Source of the DNA: CAWCQC01 sp963819905 | GTDB taxonomy: Bacteria > Actinomycetota > Thermoleophilia > Gaiellales > Gaiellaceae | DNA length: 64,000 nucleotides | Direction of reading: 5' to 3' | Assembly: GCA_963819905.1 (NCBI GenBank) | Contig: CAWFXP010000009.1 | Location: 62,001 to 126,000, forward strand | Part shown: positions 24,686 through 34,504 of the stretch, piece by piece | Numbering within the stretch: the first letter of the stretch is position 1 | Layout of the letters: each line of letters starts with the position of its first letter | Made by a program: the position numbers and the translations under genes | Notes under the pieces: model-generated | The model's input: the letters and a program-made list of their open reading frames with translations, nothing else | What the model was told of the DNA's origin: nothing | The model's database searches: none

Positions 24686-26161
24686 GTGCCGATGCACGGT
24701 TCGAGAGCGTGCCGCCTGGTCCTTATTGCGTTGGCCGCGCTAGCGCTGCTGGCTGCCGCCGGTCAGGCGGCCGCTGCGCCCGGGCTGACCCCCGCGAGCC
24801 CGAACGTCGTCGTGATCCTGACCGACGACGAGCCAGCGCTCGACGGCAGGCTCATGAACTTCATGCCGAACGCCCGCGCGCTCCTGCGGGACACGGGCGT
24901 CAGGTTCACCGACTTTCACGTCGAGACGTCGCTCTGCTGTCCGTCGCGCGCCGGGTACCTGACAGGTCAGCACTCCCACAACCACGGGGTGACGCGCAAC
25001 GTCGCGAAGATCTTCGATCCCCAGATGACCCTCGCAACCGCGCTCGACGCCGCCGGCTACTACACCGCTCTCGTCGGGAAGTACTTCAACCAGTACGGCA
25101 GGATCGCCCCGACGGTGCCGCCCGGCTGGGACCGCTGGGCGGCGTTCGGCGACGCGCGCTACTACGAGTACGAGCTCTGGCTGGACGGCGCCCCGAGCGC
25201 GGAGGTGCACGGCCGGGCCGCCGAGGACTACTCGACCGACGTCCTCCGCGAGAAGACACTCGAGGTCATCGAGGGAGCACCTGCCGGTGACCCGCTCTTC
25301 CTCTGGATCGCGCCGAACGCGCCGCATGCGCCCACCTGGGAGGCCGCGCCCCGCTACGCAAAGGCAGCGTGCAACGTTCCCCGCTGGCGCCCGCCGAACT
25401 GGGACGAGCGCGACTTGACGGACAAGCCCGCCTGGGTTCAGCGCCGACATCTGCTCGGGGGCCCCGGGAAGAAGCTCCAGGCGATCTGCCGGCAGTTGCT
25501 GGCGGTCGACGACCTCATCGGCGCGGTGCGGGATGCGCTCGACGCGCGAGGACAACTCGAGAACACGATCTTCGTCTACGGCGGGGACAACGGGTATCAC
25601 CAGGGAGAGCACCGGATCGCCAGCGGAAAAGCGGCTCCCTACATCACCGAGGTGCCTTTCTACCTCTCCTGGCCCGCGGGGATCGGCAGCAAGCCCCGTG
25701 TCGTCGCCGAACGTCTCATGAACATCGACTTCGCACCGACGATCTGCGAGCTCGCCGACTGCTCGCTCGGCCCGTTTCCGAACGGCCAGACGAAGCCGGA
25801 CGGGGTCAGCTTCGCAGGCCTTCTGCTCGGAACCGCGACCACCGTCGGGCGCGACGCGGTGCTCGAACAGATGATCGAGCCGGCCTCCCCACTCGAGGTT
25901 GGCTACGGCGCCGTCGTCACGACGAGCCTTTCGCAGCTCGGCCAGTGGCACTACATCGAGCACGGGAACGGCGACCGCGAGCTCTACGACATCTCGCACG
26001 GCCCGTGCTGGTCCTGGCATCGTGGCCTGCCGGGCGATCCGTGCCGGCTCACGAACCGCGCCCGCTACCAGTCGACCGGGGCTCTGGTACGTGCGCTGCA
26101 CGACCGGCTCCTCGCGCTCCAGCGGGAGTACGGCGGGCCCGGGACCACCCGCCCCGGCTGA
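24686..26161 (+). CDS. Secreted sulfatase family protein
   Basis: A 491-aa protein. An N-terminal signal peptide (LVLIALAALALLAAAGQAAA) is followed by NVVVILTDDE, the metal-binding start of the alkaline-phosphatase-like fold. The sulfatase signature CCPSRAGYLTGQHSHNHG provides the Cys that becomes formylglycine (CxPSR). KYFNQYG and GGDNGYHQGEHR supply the remaining metal and sulfate ligands. Start is GTG 24686 or ATG 24692. It hydrolyses sulfate esters outside the membrane; an unlinked formylglycine-generating enzyme would be required and is not in the window. Confidence 0.88.
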   Translation: MPMHGSRACRLVLIALAALALLAAAGQAAAAPGLTPASPNVVVILTDDEPALDGRLMNFMPNARALLRDTGVRFTDFHVETSLCCPSRAGYLTGQHSHNHGVTRNVAKIFDPQMTLATALDAAGYYTALVGKYFNQYGRIAPTVPPGWDRWAAFGDARYYEYELWLDGAPSAEVHGRAAEDYSTDVLREKTLEVIEGAPAGDPLFLWIAPNAPHAPTWEAAPRYAKAACNVPRWRPPNWDERDLTDKPAWVQRRHLLGGPGKKLQAICRQLLAVDDLIGAVRDALDARGQLENTIFVYGGDNGYHQGEHRIASGKAAPYITEVPFYLSWPAGIGSKPRVVAERLMNIDFAPTICELADCSLGPFPNGQTKPDGVSFAGLLLGTATTVGRDAVLEQMIEPASPLEVGYGAVVTTSLSQLGQWHYIEHGNGDRELYDISHGPCWSWHRGLPGDPCRLTNRARYQSTGALVRALHDRLLALQREYGGPGTTRPG

Positions 26162-26248
26162 CCGTCCCGCACCGGGAACGATCTCGTGGCCCGGCCGGTC
26201 GAGAGCGGGCATCACTTGCCGTACGGGCAGCCGACCCAGGGAGGGACG

Positions 26249-26614
26249 ATGCACCGCTTGATCCTGCTCGTCGCGACGGCTGCGGCCGTGGCAGCCGTAT
26301 TCGTGCCAGCAGCCGCGGCCGGGCTCGGGACGATTCTCGTGGCCGTGACGCCGAGCGGCACCGGCTCGGGCGTCGTCACCGGCCCCGGGATCAACTGCTC
26401 GTACGTGGGAGGCGTGACCTAGCGCACGATCCCGACGACGATCCTGCGGCGGACGTTCAAGCGCGCGATCCCGACGACGATCCTGCGGCGGACGTTCGCG
26501 GTCACCATCCGCCCCGGAGCGCGCCCCGGGACGGCCACCCTGACGGTCGAGTTCACGAACGAGTTCGGGCGCACGAAGACGGAGACCCGCGCGATCACGA
26601 TCCCGCGGAGGTAA
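26249..26614 (+). pseudogene. Small secreted beta-domain protein interrupted by an in-frame TAG
   Basis: ATG 26249 follows GGGAGGG. A signal peptide (LILLVATAAAVAAVFVPAAA) precedes GLGTILVAVTPSGTGSGVV and then TAG at 26420-26422. The same frame goes on without break to TAA 26614 with a sensible beta-rich tail (FAVTIRPGARPGTATLTVEF). It looks like one 121-codon gene with a nonsense codon (CAG or GAG to TAG). A 39-bp tandem duplication follows the stop directly. Alternatively only the first 57 codons are made. I recognise no family. Confidence 0.5.
26427..26497. repeat. 39-bp tandem duplication
   Basis: A 32-nt word at 26427-26458 (beginning CGATCCCGACGACGATCC) is repeated exactly at 26466-26497. 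The period is 39 nt, 13 codons, so the frame of the surrounding secreted protein is kept (both copies read IPTTILRRTF). It looks like a recent slip duplication. Confidence 0.75.
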
Positions 26615-26689
26615 GCACCTGCTAACATGGGACACAGGGCCGGCACCCGCCGTCCCGTGAGGTTTTTCGTCTCGGTTCCCCTTCGGCGG

Positions 26690-26713
26690 CTTCGAGATCG
26701 TGGAATCTCGAAG
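26690..26713 (+). promoter_or_regulatory. Hairpin in the leader of the DEAD-box helicase gene
   Basis: CTTCGAGAT (26690-26698) pairs perfectly with ATCTCGAAG (26705-26713) around the loop CGTGGA. It ends 26 nt before the ribosome binding site of the helicase gene. A -10-like TAACAT at 26623-26628 would give a leader of about 120 nt that includes it. The hairpin could modulate translation; cold-responsive leaders are known for helicase genes, but this is inference. Confidence 0.45.
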
Positions 26714-26751
26714 CGTTGCGGCCGCTAGCCGCGTCGAAAGAGGAGAACCGC

Positions 26752-27951
<1,200 letters not shown>

Positions 27952-27985
27952 CGCGGAGCCGCGAGCTCGGCCATCATCGGGCGCG

Positions 27986-28912
27986 ATGAAGATCGCGATC
28001 GTCGGAACGGGAGCGATGGGCTCGGTCTACGCCGGGCTCCTGGCGGCGGCCGGCAACGAGGTGTGGGCGATCGACACCTGGCCGGAGCACATCGCCGCCA
28101 TCCGTGAGCACGGCCTGCGCGTCGAGGGCGCGAGCGGCGACCGCACGGTTCGCGTGCACGCGACCTCGAGTCCCGAGGACGTCGGCATCGCGGAGCTCGT
28201 GATCGTCGCGACGAAGGCCCGTGACGTCGAGCAGGCTGCCCGTTCGGCGGTACCGCTCGTCGGCGAGGACACGCTCGTGCTGCCGATCCAGAACGGGCTC
28301 GGGAGCGCCGATCGGGTCGCCTCGATCATCGGCGCCGAACAGGTGGCGATCGGTGTGGTCGGCGGTTTCGGCGCCTCGCTCGTCGCCCCCGGACACGTGC
28401 GCCACGAAGGCTGGGAGCTCGTTCGCCTCGGCGAGCGCGGCCGGCCGGCTGGAGCGCGCCTCGAGCGCATCGCCGAGGTATGGCGTGGTGCCGGCTTTCG
28501 CGTCCGGACGTTCGACGACGTCGATCGCCTGGTCTGGGAGAAGCTCGTGTGCAACGTCTGCTTCAGCGGGACGTGCGCGATCCTCGAGCGCACGATCGGT
28601 GAGGTGATGGCCGACCCGGACGCCTGGGAGGCGGCCGGCCGCTGCGCGGTCGAGGCCTACGAGGTGGCCCGCGGGATGAACATCCAGCTCGGGTTCGACG
28701 ACCCGGTCGAGTACGTCGCGTCCTTCGGCTCGAAGATTCCGAACGCCCGCCCCTCGATGCTGCTCGACCTGCTTGCCGGTCGTCCGTGCGAGGTGGACGT
28801 CCTGAACGGCGCGATCCCACCCCTGGCTGCACGGCTCGGCCTGACTGCTCCGTTCAACGAGGCCGTCACCGCTCTCGTCAAGGCGAAGGAGGCTGCCGCC
28901 GGCATCGCCTGA
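27986..28912 (+). CDS. 2-dehydropantoate 2-reductase family protein
   Basis: A 308-aa protein. The N-terminal Rossmann motif is GTGAMGSVYAGLLAAAG (ApbA domain) and the C-terminal domain has VWEKLVCNVCFSGTCAILER with the conserved Lys, and ARPSMLLDLLAGRPCEVDVL with the Ser/Asp of the ApbA_C signature. PanE reduces ketopantoate to pantoate with NADPH for coenzyme A synthesis, but many paralogues act on other 2-keto acids, so the gene name is withheld. It starts 34 nt after the helicase gene. Confidence 0.85.
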   Translation: MKIAIVGTGAMGSVYAGLLAAAGNEVWAIDTWPEHIAAIREHGLRVEGASGDRTVRVHATSSPEDVGIAELVIVATKARDVEQAARSAVPLVGEDTLVLPIQNGLGSADRVASIIGAEQVAIGVVGGFGASLVAPGHVRHEGWELVRLGERGRPAGARLERIAEVWRGAGFRVRTFDDVDRLVWEKLVCNVCFSGTCAILERTIGEVMADPDAWEAAGRCAVEAYEVARGMNIQLGFDDPVEYVASFGSKIPNARPSMLLDLLAGRPCEVDVLNGAIPPLAARLGLTAPFNEAVTALVKAKEAAAGIA

Positions 28913-28922
28913 GGTAACCGGC

Positions 28923-29762
28923 CTACGCGTTCTGCCTCTTGCCGAGCGAGGCGCCGATCTGACCCTCGAGAGCGCGAAGCATCGAGTCGGGCGCGGCAAG
29001 CTCCGGCTTGCGGGAGAAGTAGACGTCCTCCGAGAGCAGGAGGCCGTAGCGCTCGACGGCAGCCGGGTCGAGCTCCCGCGCGAACGGCACGACGTCCACT
29101 TCGAAGCCGGCGGCCTGCAGCCGTTGGCCGAGATCGCGCCCGTAGGCGCGGACGCGATCGCGAAGCCCGTACGCCCGCTCACGCTGCTGGGGATCCACCA
29201 GAGCGGGATCCTCGAGCGTCAGCTCCCGCTTCACCGGGCTGATGACGATCGCATAGCCTCCGGGCCGCAGCACCCGGTGCAGCTCGCGCATCGCCCGCCG
29301 ATCGTCCTCCACGTGCTCGAGAACGTGCACGCAGATGACAGCGTCGAAGTACGACTCGGCGAAGAGGAGCTCGCTGACGTCCATCCGCAGGTCGGCCAGC
29401 GGCGAGCGGAGGTCGATACTCGTCACGTGCACGTTCGGGAGGCTCGTGAAGCGCTCGAGGAGGACGGGCTCCGGCGCCACGTGGAGCAGCTCGACACGCT
29501 GCTGGAAGAAGGACGTGCGCTGCTCGAGGAACAGCCAGAGGAGGCGATGTCGCTCCCACGATCCGCAACCGGGGCACCTTGCGCCGTCCCGCTTCTCGTC
29601 GACTCCTCCCGGACGAAACGCGCGAAAGCGCCCGTTGCAGCACGGGCAGGCGACCCCCTGGCCGCGGTAGCGCGGCCGGATCGCGATCTGGCGAGCCTTC
29701 TTGGCGAGCGGCTTGAATCGTTCCGGGACCACGCCGCGGGCGGCAGACACCAGCAGACCCAT
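28923..29762 (-). CDS. Class I SAM-dependent methyltransferase with zinc ribbon
   Basis: A 279-aa protein. Residues about 37-70 form a four-Cys zinc ribbon (CPCC ... CPGCGSWERHRL). The Methyltransf_11 core follows: LLHVAPEPVL, ISIDLRSPL-like SAM loop, FDAVICVHVLEHVEDDRRAM and LRPGGYAIVISP. The ribbon-plus-methyltransferase layout occurs in cell-surface glycan and exopolysaccharide clusters, but no such cluster is nearby. It is convergent with the ketopantoate-reductase-like gene (10-nt gap). The substrate is unknown. Confidence 0.8.
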   Translation of the reverse strand: MGLLVSAARGVVPERFKPLAKKARQIAIRPRYRGQGVACPCCNGRFRAFRPGGVDEKRDGARCPGCGSWERHRLLWLFLEQRTSFFQQRVELLHVAPEPVLLERFTSLPNVHVTSIDLRSPLADLRMDVSELLFAESYFDAVICVHVLEHVEDDRRAMRELHRVLRPGGYAIVISPVKRELTLEDPALVDPQQRERAYGLRDRVRAYGRDLGQRLQAAGFEVDVVPFARELDPAAVERYGLLLSEDVYFSRKPELAAPDSMLRALEGQIGASLGKRQNA

Positions 29763-29846
29763 TGGCCCTCCTGGCTCGTCAGCCCCGGGGGAACGTGAAC
29801 CTATGCGCTCTCGGACACGGAGTCAAGTCGGCAGGCGGAGCGTGGG

Positions 29847-30797
29847 CTAGCCGGCGGCTCGGGCGAGCCCCATCGCGAGCGCCCTGACGTAGGCGGCGTT
29901 ACAGCCGCAGCACCCGCCGACGAAGCCGACGCCCTCGTCCCTCGCCGCCCGGCCGAACTCGGCGAACTCGCCGCGCGCGATCTGAATCGTCTCGAGCTCG
30001 TCCGGAAACGCCGGCAGGCGCGTGAAGCTGTGGCACTCGCCGGTGGTGCGGAACGCCGCCGGCTGGGCTGCGAGCGGGACGTCCACGGCCTGCCGCATCT
30101 CGCGAAGGGCGCCGAGCATGCGCTGCGGATCCTGTTCGCAGTTCGCGCCGACGGCGAGCGCGCCTCCCTCGGCCATCGCGCGCGCGCACTCGGCCGGGGT
30201 GAAGCCGTCGCTGCAGGCCGTGACGAGCGGGCGAAAGCTCATCGTGGCGACGACCGGAAGACCGCTCTCGGCCGCCGCCTCGAGCGCCACCTCCATCTCG
30301 GCGAGGTGGAAGAAGGTCTCGAGAATCAGGAGATCGACGCCCGCGTCCTTCAGGAACCGGATCTGCTCGGCGATGTGATCCCTGGCAGCCGACAGGTCGC
30401 CGCCTCGCTCGATCAGCTGGGTACGGGACACCGAGCCGGCAACGAGACCTCCGGCGCCCGCCGCTTCCCTGGCGAGCGCCACGGCCGTCGCGTTGATCTC
30501 CTCGGCCTGCGCGCCGTAGCCGGCCCGCGTCAGCTTCTCGCGCGTTCCGAAGAACGTGAGCGCCTGCAGCACGCGCGATCCGGCAGCGACGAACTCGCGG
30601 TGCAGCTCGAGCAACGCCTGGGGGGCCTCGATCGCCACCTCCGGCGTGAACTGCCCGCTTCCGCGACCCGTTCCCACCGTTTCCCGGCCCGAGCCGCTGT
30701 CCACGTGTCCCCGTCGCTCGAGCTCGATGAGGTAGCCACCGTCGCCGAGGACGACGTCCTCGGCAAGCAGCTCGACGATCGATGGCGTCGCGGTCAT
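29847..30797 (-). CDS. Homocysteine S-methyltransferase family protein
   Basis: A 316-aa TIM-barrel protein. The zinc cysteines are in GANCEQDP and in VGGCCGCNAAY near the C-terminus, and LQALTFFGTREKL with GLVAGSVSRT supports the fold. This is the BhmT/MmuM type, which transfers a methyl group from S-methylmethionine or a betaine to homocysteine. ATG 30797 is preferred; GTG 30806 in the same frame is possible. It is divergent from the ROK kinase gene through a very short shared promoter. Confidence 0.8.
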   Translation of the reverse strand: MTATPSIVELLAEDVVLGDGGYLIELERRGHVDSGSGRETVGTGRGSGQFTPEVAIEAPQALLELHREFVAAGSRVLQALTFFGTREKLTRAGYGAQAEEINATAVALAREAAGAGGLVAGSVSRTQLIERGGDLSAARDHIAEQIRFLKDAGVDLLILETFFHLAEMEVALEAAAESGLPVVATMSFRPLVTACSDGFTPAECARAMAEGGALAVGANCEQDPQRMLGALREMRQAVDVPLAAQPAAFRTTGECHSFTRLPAFPDELETIQIARGEFAEFGRAARDEGVGFVGGCCGCNAAYVRALAMGLARAAG

Positions 30798-30807
30798 GGG
30801 CTCCACA

Positions 30808-30815
30808 CCATAATT
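30808..30815. promoter_or_regulatory. Shared AT-rich -10 region of divergent genes
   Basis: The only AT-rich patch between the two start codons is CATAATTC at 30809-30816. It offers CATAAT on plus (9 nt before ATG 30824) and an ATTATG-like box on minus (about 12 nt before ATG 30797). The two promoters would share the same bases. Confidence 0.4.
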
Positions 30816-30823
30816 CTCCGGTC

Positions 30824-31762
30824 ATGGAGCGCCGGGCATGTACCGTCGGCCTCGACGTCGGCGGGACGAAGATCGCCGGCATCGCCCTCGACCGAAGCGG
30901 CGAGGTCGTCGAGCACCGAACGATCGCGACCGGGGTCGAGCGCGGAGGCGCCGATGCGCTCGACCGCGCGGTCGCGCTCGCCGAGGAGCTGGTGAGCGCA
31001 GCCCGGCAAGGCGGCCACGAGCCGCTCGCGATCGGGATCGGCGTCCCCGAGCTCGTCTCGCCGGAGGGCGCGATCGTCAGCGACGGCGTCATCCCCTGGC
31101 TCGGCCTGCCCGTGGCCGAACGCTTCGGGTCCCTCCTCCCGGCGATCCTCGAATCGGACGTTCGCGCCGCCGCGCGGGCCGAGGCCGAGCTCGGCTGCGG
31201 GCGGGGCCTGCACAGCTTCGTCTACGTCAACGTCGGGACGGGGATCAGCTCGGCGCTCGTCATCGGCGGCCGCCCGTACGCGGGAGCGCACGGTGGCGCG
31301 ATCGTCCTCGCGAGCGGAGCGCAGAGCTGCCGCTGCCCGAGCTGCGGCGAGGAGTCGTCGGTCGTCCTCGAGGAGATCGCGTCGGGACCCGGGATCGTCG
31401 CCCGGTACCGCGAGCTCGGCGGGCATGCCGAACGCGCCGAGCACGTCGTCGAGGCCGCCGGCCGGGGCGACGCGGATGCGATGCGAGCGTTGCAGGAAAC
31501 CTCGAGAGCGCTCGGGTCGAGGATCGCGCTGCTCGTCGACATCCTCGATCCCGAGGCGGTCGTCGTCGGCGGCGGCCTCGGCACGACGCCCGGCCCGTTC
31601 TGGGAGGAACTCGTGCCGGCGATCCGATCGCACATCTGGTGGAGCGCGGCCCGCCAGATCCCGATCCACCAGGCCGCCCTCGGCGCGGACGCCGGCGCGG
31701 TCGGCTCGGCTCTGGCGGCTCGGGATCGAGTGCTGCCGGACGGGGAGCAGGGCCTCGTATGA
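30824..31762 (+). CDS. ROK-family sugar kinase (glucokinase-like)
   Basis: A 312-aa protein. The phosphate-1 motif is VGLDVGGTKIAGIALD, the catalytic Asp is in ESDVRAAARAEAELG, and VNVGTGISSALVIGG is the adenosine-side motif. The Cys-rich loop CRCPSCGEE matches the zinc-binding ROK signature CxCGxxGCxE in altered form (CPSCGEES). It would phosphorylate glucose or a related sugar such as N-acetylmannosamine or allose. There is no HTH, so it is a kinase and not a NagC-type repressor. Confidence 0.85.
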   Translation: MERRACTVGLDVGGTKIAGIALDRSGEVVEHRTIATGVERGGADALDRAVALAEELVSAARQGGHEPLAIGIGVPELVSPEGAIVSDGVIPWLGLPVAERFGSLLPAILESDVRAAARAEAELGCGRGLHSFVYVNVGTGISSALVIGGRPYAGAHGGAIVLASGAQSCRCPSCGEESSVVLEEIASGPGIVARYRELGGHAERAEHVVEAAGRGDADAMRALQETSRALGSRIALLVDILDPEAVVVGGGLGTTPGPFWEELVPAIRSHIWWSAARQIPIHQAALGADAGAVGSALAARDRVLPDGEQGLV

Positions 31763-31770
31763 CGGTCTCT

Positions 31771-31796
31771 GTCGAGATCATTTTCTTCTCGGCGCC
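31771..31796. repeat. 26-bp partial copy of the 3' end of the cyclodeaminase-like gene
   Basis: Positions 31771-31796 match 32524-32549 at 24 of 26 bases (both begin GTCGAGATCAT). The second copy encodes, on minus, the C-terminal EKKMIST of the gene at 32520; the first copy would encode the same residues but belongs to no gene. The copies flank the lipoprotein gene. It may be the scar of a duplication or insertion. Confidence 0.5.
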
Positions 31797-31879
31797 AGAC
31801 CAGCCCGGCGGCTCAACCAAGCCGTCTCCCGCACCCTCCGGGCCGTACCTTCGAGCACCGCAGTAGGCTGGGCTTGACG

Positions 31880-32389
31880 GTGCGCCTTCGCGTTGCCCTC
31901 GCCGTGCTCCTGATCGTCGTCGCGGGCTGCGGCTCGGGCGAGGACGCGGACCAGAACGCGGGCGGCAGCGGCGACGCATCGGCCGAGGCCGCTTCCAGGG
32001 TCGAGCGCTGTGTCGAGCGCTTCCTCGAGCGCGCGGCCTCGGATGGGCTTGCCGAGGCAGACGTACGGCGGTACATCGAGAGCACGTACTGCTCGCGGTT
32101 CGAGAGGGAGGGTTGGATCTACGATGACGGAGCGCTGAGTATCGCCGCGCACCTCGCCGTCGCGGCAGGCGTGTCCGACGAGTGCGCCACGGCGGAGCCT
32201 GGGGAGGAGGCGGTAACCGTTCCCTGTGAGGAGCTGGAGGTCGGCGATGGGCCGCTCGTGCTCGACTGCGCGATCCTCCACCTCGTGCGCCGAAGCGAGG
32301 TTCGAGAGTATGTCGGTGAGCTGGAGCGGAGCCGCGAAGTCAGCTGTGACGACGGCACTCCGCTCGGCCGTCTCGGCGCGCGGCGGTAA
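31880..32389 (+). CDS. Predicted lipoprotein (hypothetical)
   Basis: A protein of about 169 aa with a lipoprotein signal: basic start, hydrophobic stretch LRVALAVLLIVVAG and Cys in the lipobox VAGC, followed by an Asp/Gly/Ser linker. The mature part is acidic, helical and has several Cys (RCVERFLERA, STYCSRFER, DECATAEPG, LDCAILH, VSCDD) that could form disulfides. GTG 31880 is chosen; TTG 31874 is in frame. TAGGCT at 31864-31869 is a likely -10. I recognise no family. Confidence 0.65.
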   Translation: MRLRVALAVLLIVVAGCGSGEDADQNAGGSGDASAEAASRVERCVERFLERAASDGLAEADVRRYIESTYCSRFEREGWIYDDGALSIAAHLAVAAGVSDECATAEPGEEAVTVPCEELEVGDGPLVLDCAILHLVRRSEVREYVGELERSREVSCDDGTPLGRLGARR

Positions 32390-32519
32390 GTCACTGGTCG
32401 AGACCGAGCTCGAAGCGAGCCGCGCCCGCCGGAGCAGGAGCGGGCCTTCCCTGATCGGCTAGTCACGTCCGAGCTTCGAGAGGACGAGAACGGTCATCCC
32501 GTGCCCGCCGACGCGACCG

Positions 32520-33554
32520 CTAAGTCGAGATCATCTTCTTCTCGACGCCCACGCCGCTCGCCAGCGCCCGCTCGACCTCGAGCGGCACCGTCGCCGAGTC
32601 CTGGAGCGCGATCCCGGTCGAGTCGAAGACGGTCACCTGATCGTCTGACTGACGGCCTGCGATCTCGCCACAGATCACCTTCCCGATCTCCCCGGCGATG
32701 TCGTCCTCGGAGATCGACCCTTCGCGCAGGGCGACGTTGATCTCGCCGTCCGGGATGCACTGGCGTAGGTCGTCGACGAAGATCCGCGCGCGTTTCAGGA
32801 TGCGCGGGTCGAGCTCCTGCTCGCCCTCGAGGTCGGCCCCGAGCGCGGCGAGATGGGCGCCGGCCTTCACCCACGTGTCGTCGACGATCCAGCCGCGGGC
32901 GTGGGTCCCGGTGACGATCACGTCGGCGCCCCTGACGACCCGCTCGAGGTCGGTCGAGCCGGTGATCGCGAGCTGAGGGTACTTCGGGCGTTCGGAGGCG
33001 AGGAAGCGGTCGAGCGAGGCCTGCGTGCGGCTCCAGATCCGCACCTCCTCCCACGGGAAGACGGGCTCGCAGGTCGCGAGCGTGCCTTCGCCGACGCTGC
33101 CCGTTCCCGCGATCGCGAGCACCCGCGAGTCCTCCCGTGCGAGCCACTTCGCCGACACGGCGGCCGAGGCTCCCGTCCGCATCAGCGTGTGGTAGGAGCC
33201 GTCGCAGATCGCGAGCGGAAACCCGGTCTCCGGGTGGGTGTAGATCAGGATCGAGAACACTGCCGGGAGCTCGTAGCCCGCGTTGTCCTCGCGGATCGAG
33301 ACCCACTTGCAGGCCGCGGCGTCCGCGCCGAGGAGCCCGGCGCCTCCGTGCTCCTCGATGTACGACGGCATCACCTCCCACTCGCCCCGGTACCGGTCGA
33401 GCACGATGTGACCCTTCGGCTCCATGGAGACGCGCCCCTGGCCGTGGAGGCGAAAGGCGTGCTCGACGCAGTCGTTGTACTCGGAGGGCGTCAGCAGGCC
33501 CATCATGTCGGTGCGGCCGAGGATGAGCGTCTTCCGGTTGCGCCAGCTCTCCAC
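32520..33554 (-). CDS. Ornithine cyclodeaminase / mu-crystallin family protein
   Basis: A 344-aa protein. MEPKGHIVL and the later YHTLMRTGASAAVSAKWLAR supply the substrate-side Lys/Arg, and a Rossmann NAD motif, LAIAGTGSVGEGTL, is followed by VRIWSRTQASLDRF, RGADVIVTGTHA and FVDDLRQC. Members convert ornithine to proline or reduce cyclic imines and keto acids (ectoine, alanine dehydrogenase types). The substrate is undetermined. It is divergent from an EamA exporter 23 nt away. A partial copy of its last codons lies at 31771. Confidence 0.8.
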   Translation of the reverse strand: MESWRNRKTLILGRTDMMGLLTPSEYNDCVEHAFRLHGQGRVSMEPKGHIVLDRYRGEWEVMPSYIEEHGGAGLLGADAAACKWVSIREDNAGYELPAVFSILIYTHPETGFPLAICDGSYHTLMRTGASAAVSAKWLAREDSRVLAIAGTGSVGEGTLATCEPVFPWEEVRIWSRTQASLDRFLASERPKYPQLAITGSTDLERVVRGADVIVTGTHARGWIVDDTWVKAGAHLAALGADLEGEQELDPRILKRARIFVDDLRQCIPDGEINVALREGSISEDDIAGEIGKVICGEIAGRQSDDQVTVFDSTGIALQDSATVPLEVERALASGVGVEKKMIST

Positions 33555-33577
33555 GAAGGCGATCCTACGAAGGGCCG

Positions 33578-34504
33578 GTGGCCGCCGTCTACCTCATCGT
33601 CACGATCTTCTTCTGGGGGACGGCCTTCCGGGCGAGCGCGATCGGGGCGGAGCACACGTCGCCGATCATGCTCACCGCGCTCCGCGCCGGCTTCGGCGCG
33701 CTCGCCTTGCTCATCGCCGTGCTCGTTCTGCGGAGCAGGCTGCCGCAGCGGGAGCTCTGGCTCTGGACGGCCGTCACCGGCCTGCTCATGGTCACGCTGA
33801 CCCTCGAGGGCATCTCGGAGGGCACGGCTCGGGCCGGGGCCGCGAACGCAGCGGTGCTCCTGAACGCCTCGCCGTTCATCGTCCTCGTGCTCGCCCGGAT
33901 CTTCCTCGGCGAGCGCGCGAGCCTGCTGGCCGTCCTCGGCCTCGTCGTCGGCTTTGCCGGCATCGTCGTCATGGTCTCGACGCAGCTCGGTGACATCGCA
34001 AACACCGGCGACTTCGTCTTCGGAATGGTCATGGCCTTCCTCGGCGCGGTCGGTTGGGCAGTCGGCGTGCTCATGACGAAGTCGATCTTCACACGCCACC
34101 CCGACCTGGACATGCTGGGCTTCACCACCGCGCAATACCTGATCGGAGGCGCGGCCGCCGTCGTCCTCGCCCTGGCGATCAGCGGCACGGGCAGCACGGA
34201 CTGGAGCTCGGGAGACCTGTGGGCCGCCGTGGCCTGGATCGCCATCGGCGCCTCGGCGATCGCGACGCTGACGTTCTTCGGCGCGCTCAAGCGGATGTCC
34301 GCGACGACGGTGACCGCCTGGCAGTTCCTCGCCCCGGTCGTCGCCGTGATCACGGAGATCGTCTACGGCAACACGCCGGACGGGATCGTCCTCGTGGGCA
34401 TGGCTCTCGCTATCGTCGGGGTAGCCATCGTGAACGCCGCGCCGATCCTGTCGGACTGGCTCGGGGCGAACGGAAGGAGGCTCGGGTGGTCGAAGGCGCC
34501 GTGA
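33578..34504 (+). CDS. EamA/DMT-family membrane transporter
   Basis: A 308-aa protein with ten hydrophobic helices in two EamA repeats: YLIVTIFFWGTAFRASAIG at the start, and GFAGIVVMV, MAFLGAVGWAVGVLMTKSIF, FLAPVVAVITEIVYGNTP later. DMT transporters export amino acids or other metabolites. The stop overlaps the GTG of the following enoyl-CoA-hydratase-like gene (GTGA), so both are in one operon. The cargo is unknown. Confidence 0.85.
   Translation: MAAVYLIVTIFFWGTAFRASAIGAEHTSPIMLTALRAGFGALALLIAVLVLRSRLPQRELWLWTAVTGLLMVTLTLEGISEGTARAGAANAAVLLNASPFIVLVLARIFLGERASLLAVLGLVVGFAGIVVMVSTQLGDIANTGDFVFGMVMAFLGAVGWAVGVLMTKSIFTRHPDLDMLGFTTAQYLIGGAAAVVLALAISGTGSTDWSSGDLWAAVAWIAIGASAIATLTFFGALKRMSATTVTAWQFLAPVVAVITEIVYGNTPDGIVLVGMALAIVGVAIVNAAPILSDWLGANGRRLGWSKAP

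Noticed and set aside
26424..26500. CRISPR-like repeat
   Set aside because: There are only two copies and the spacing is 7 nt. It is a tandem duplication inside a reading frame.
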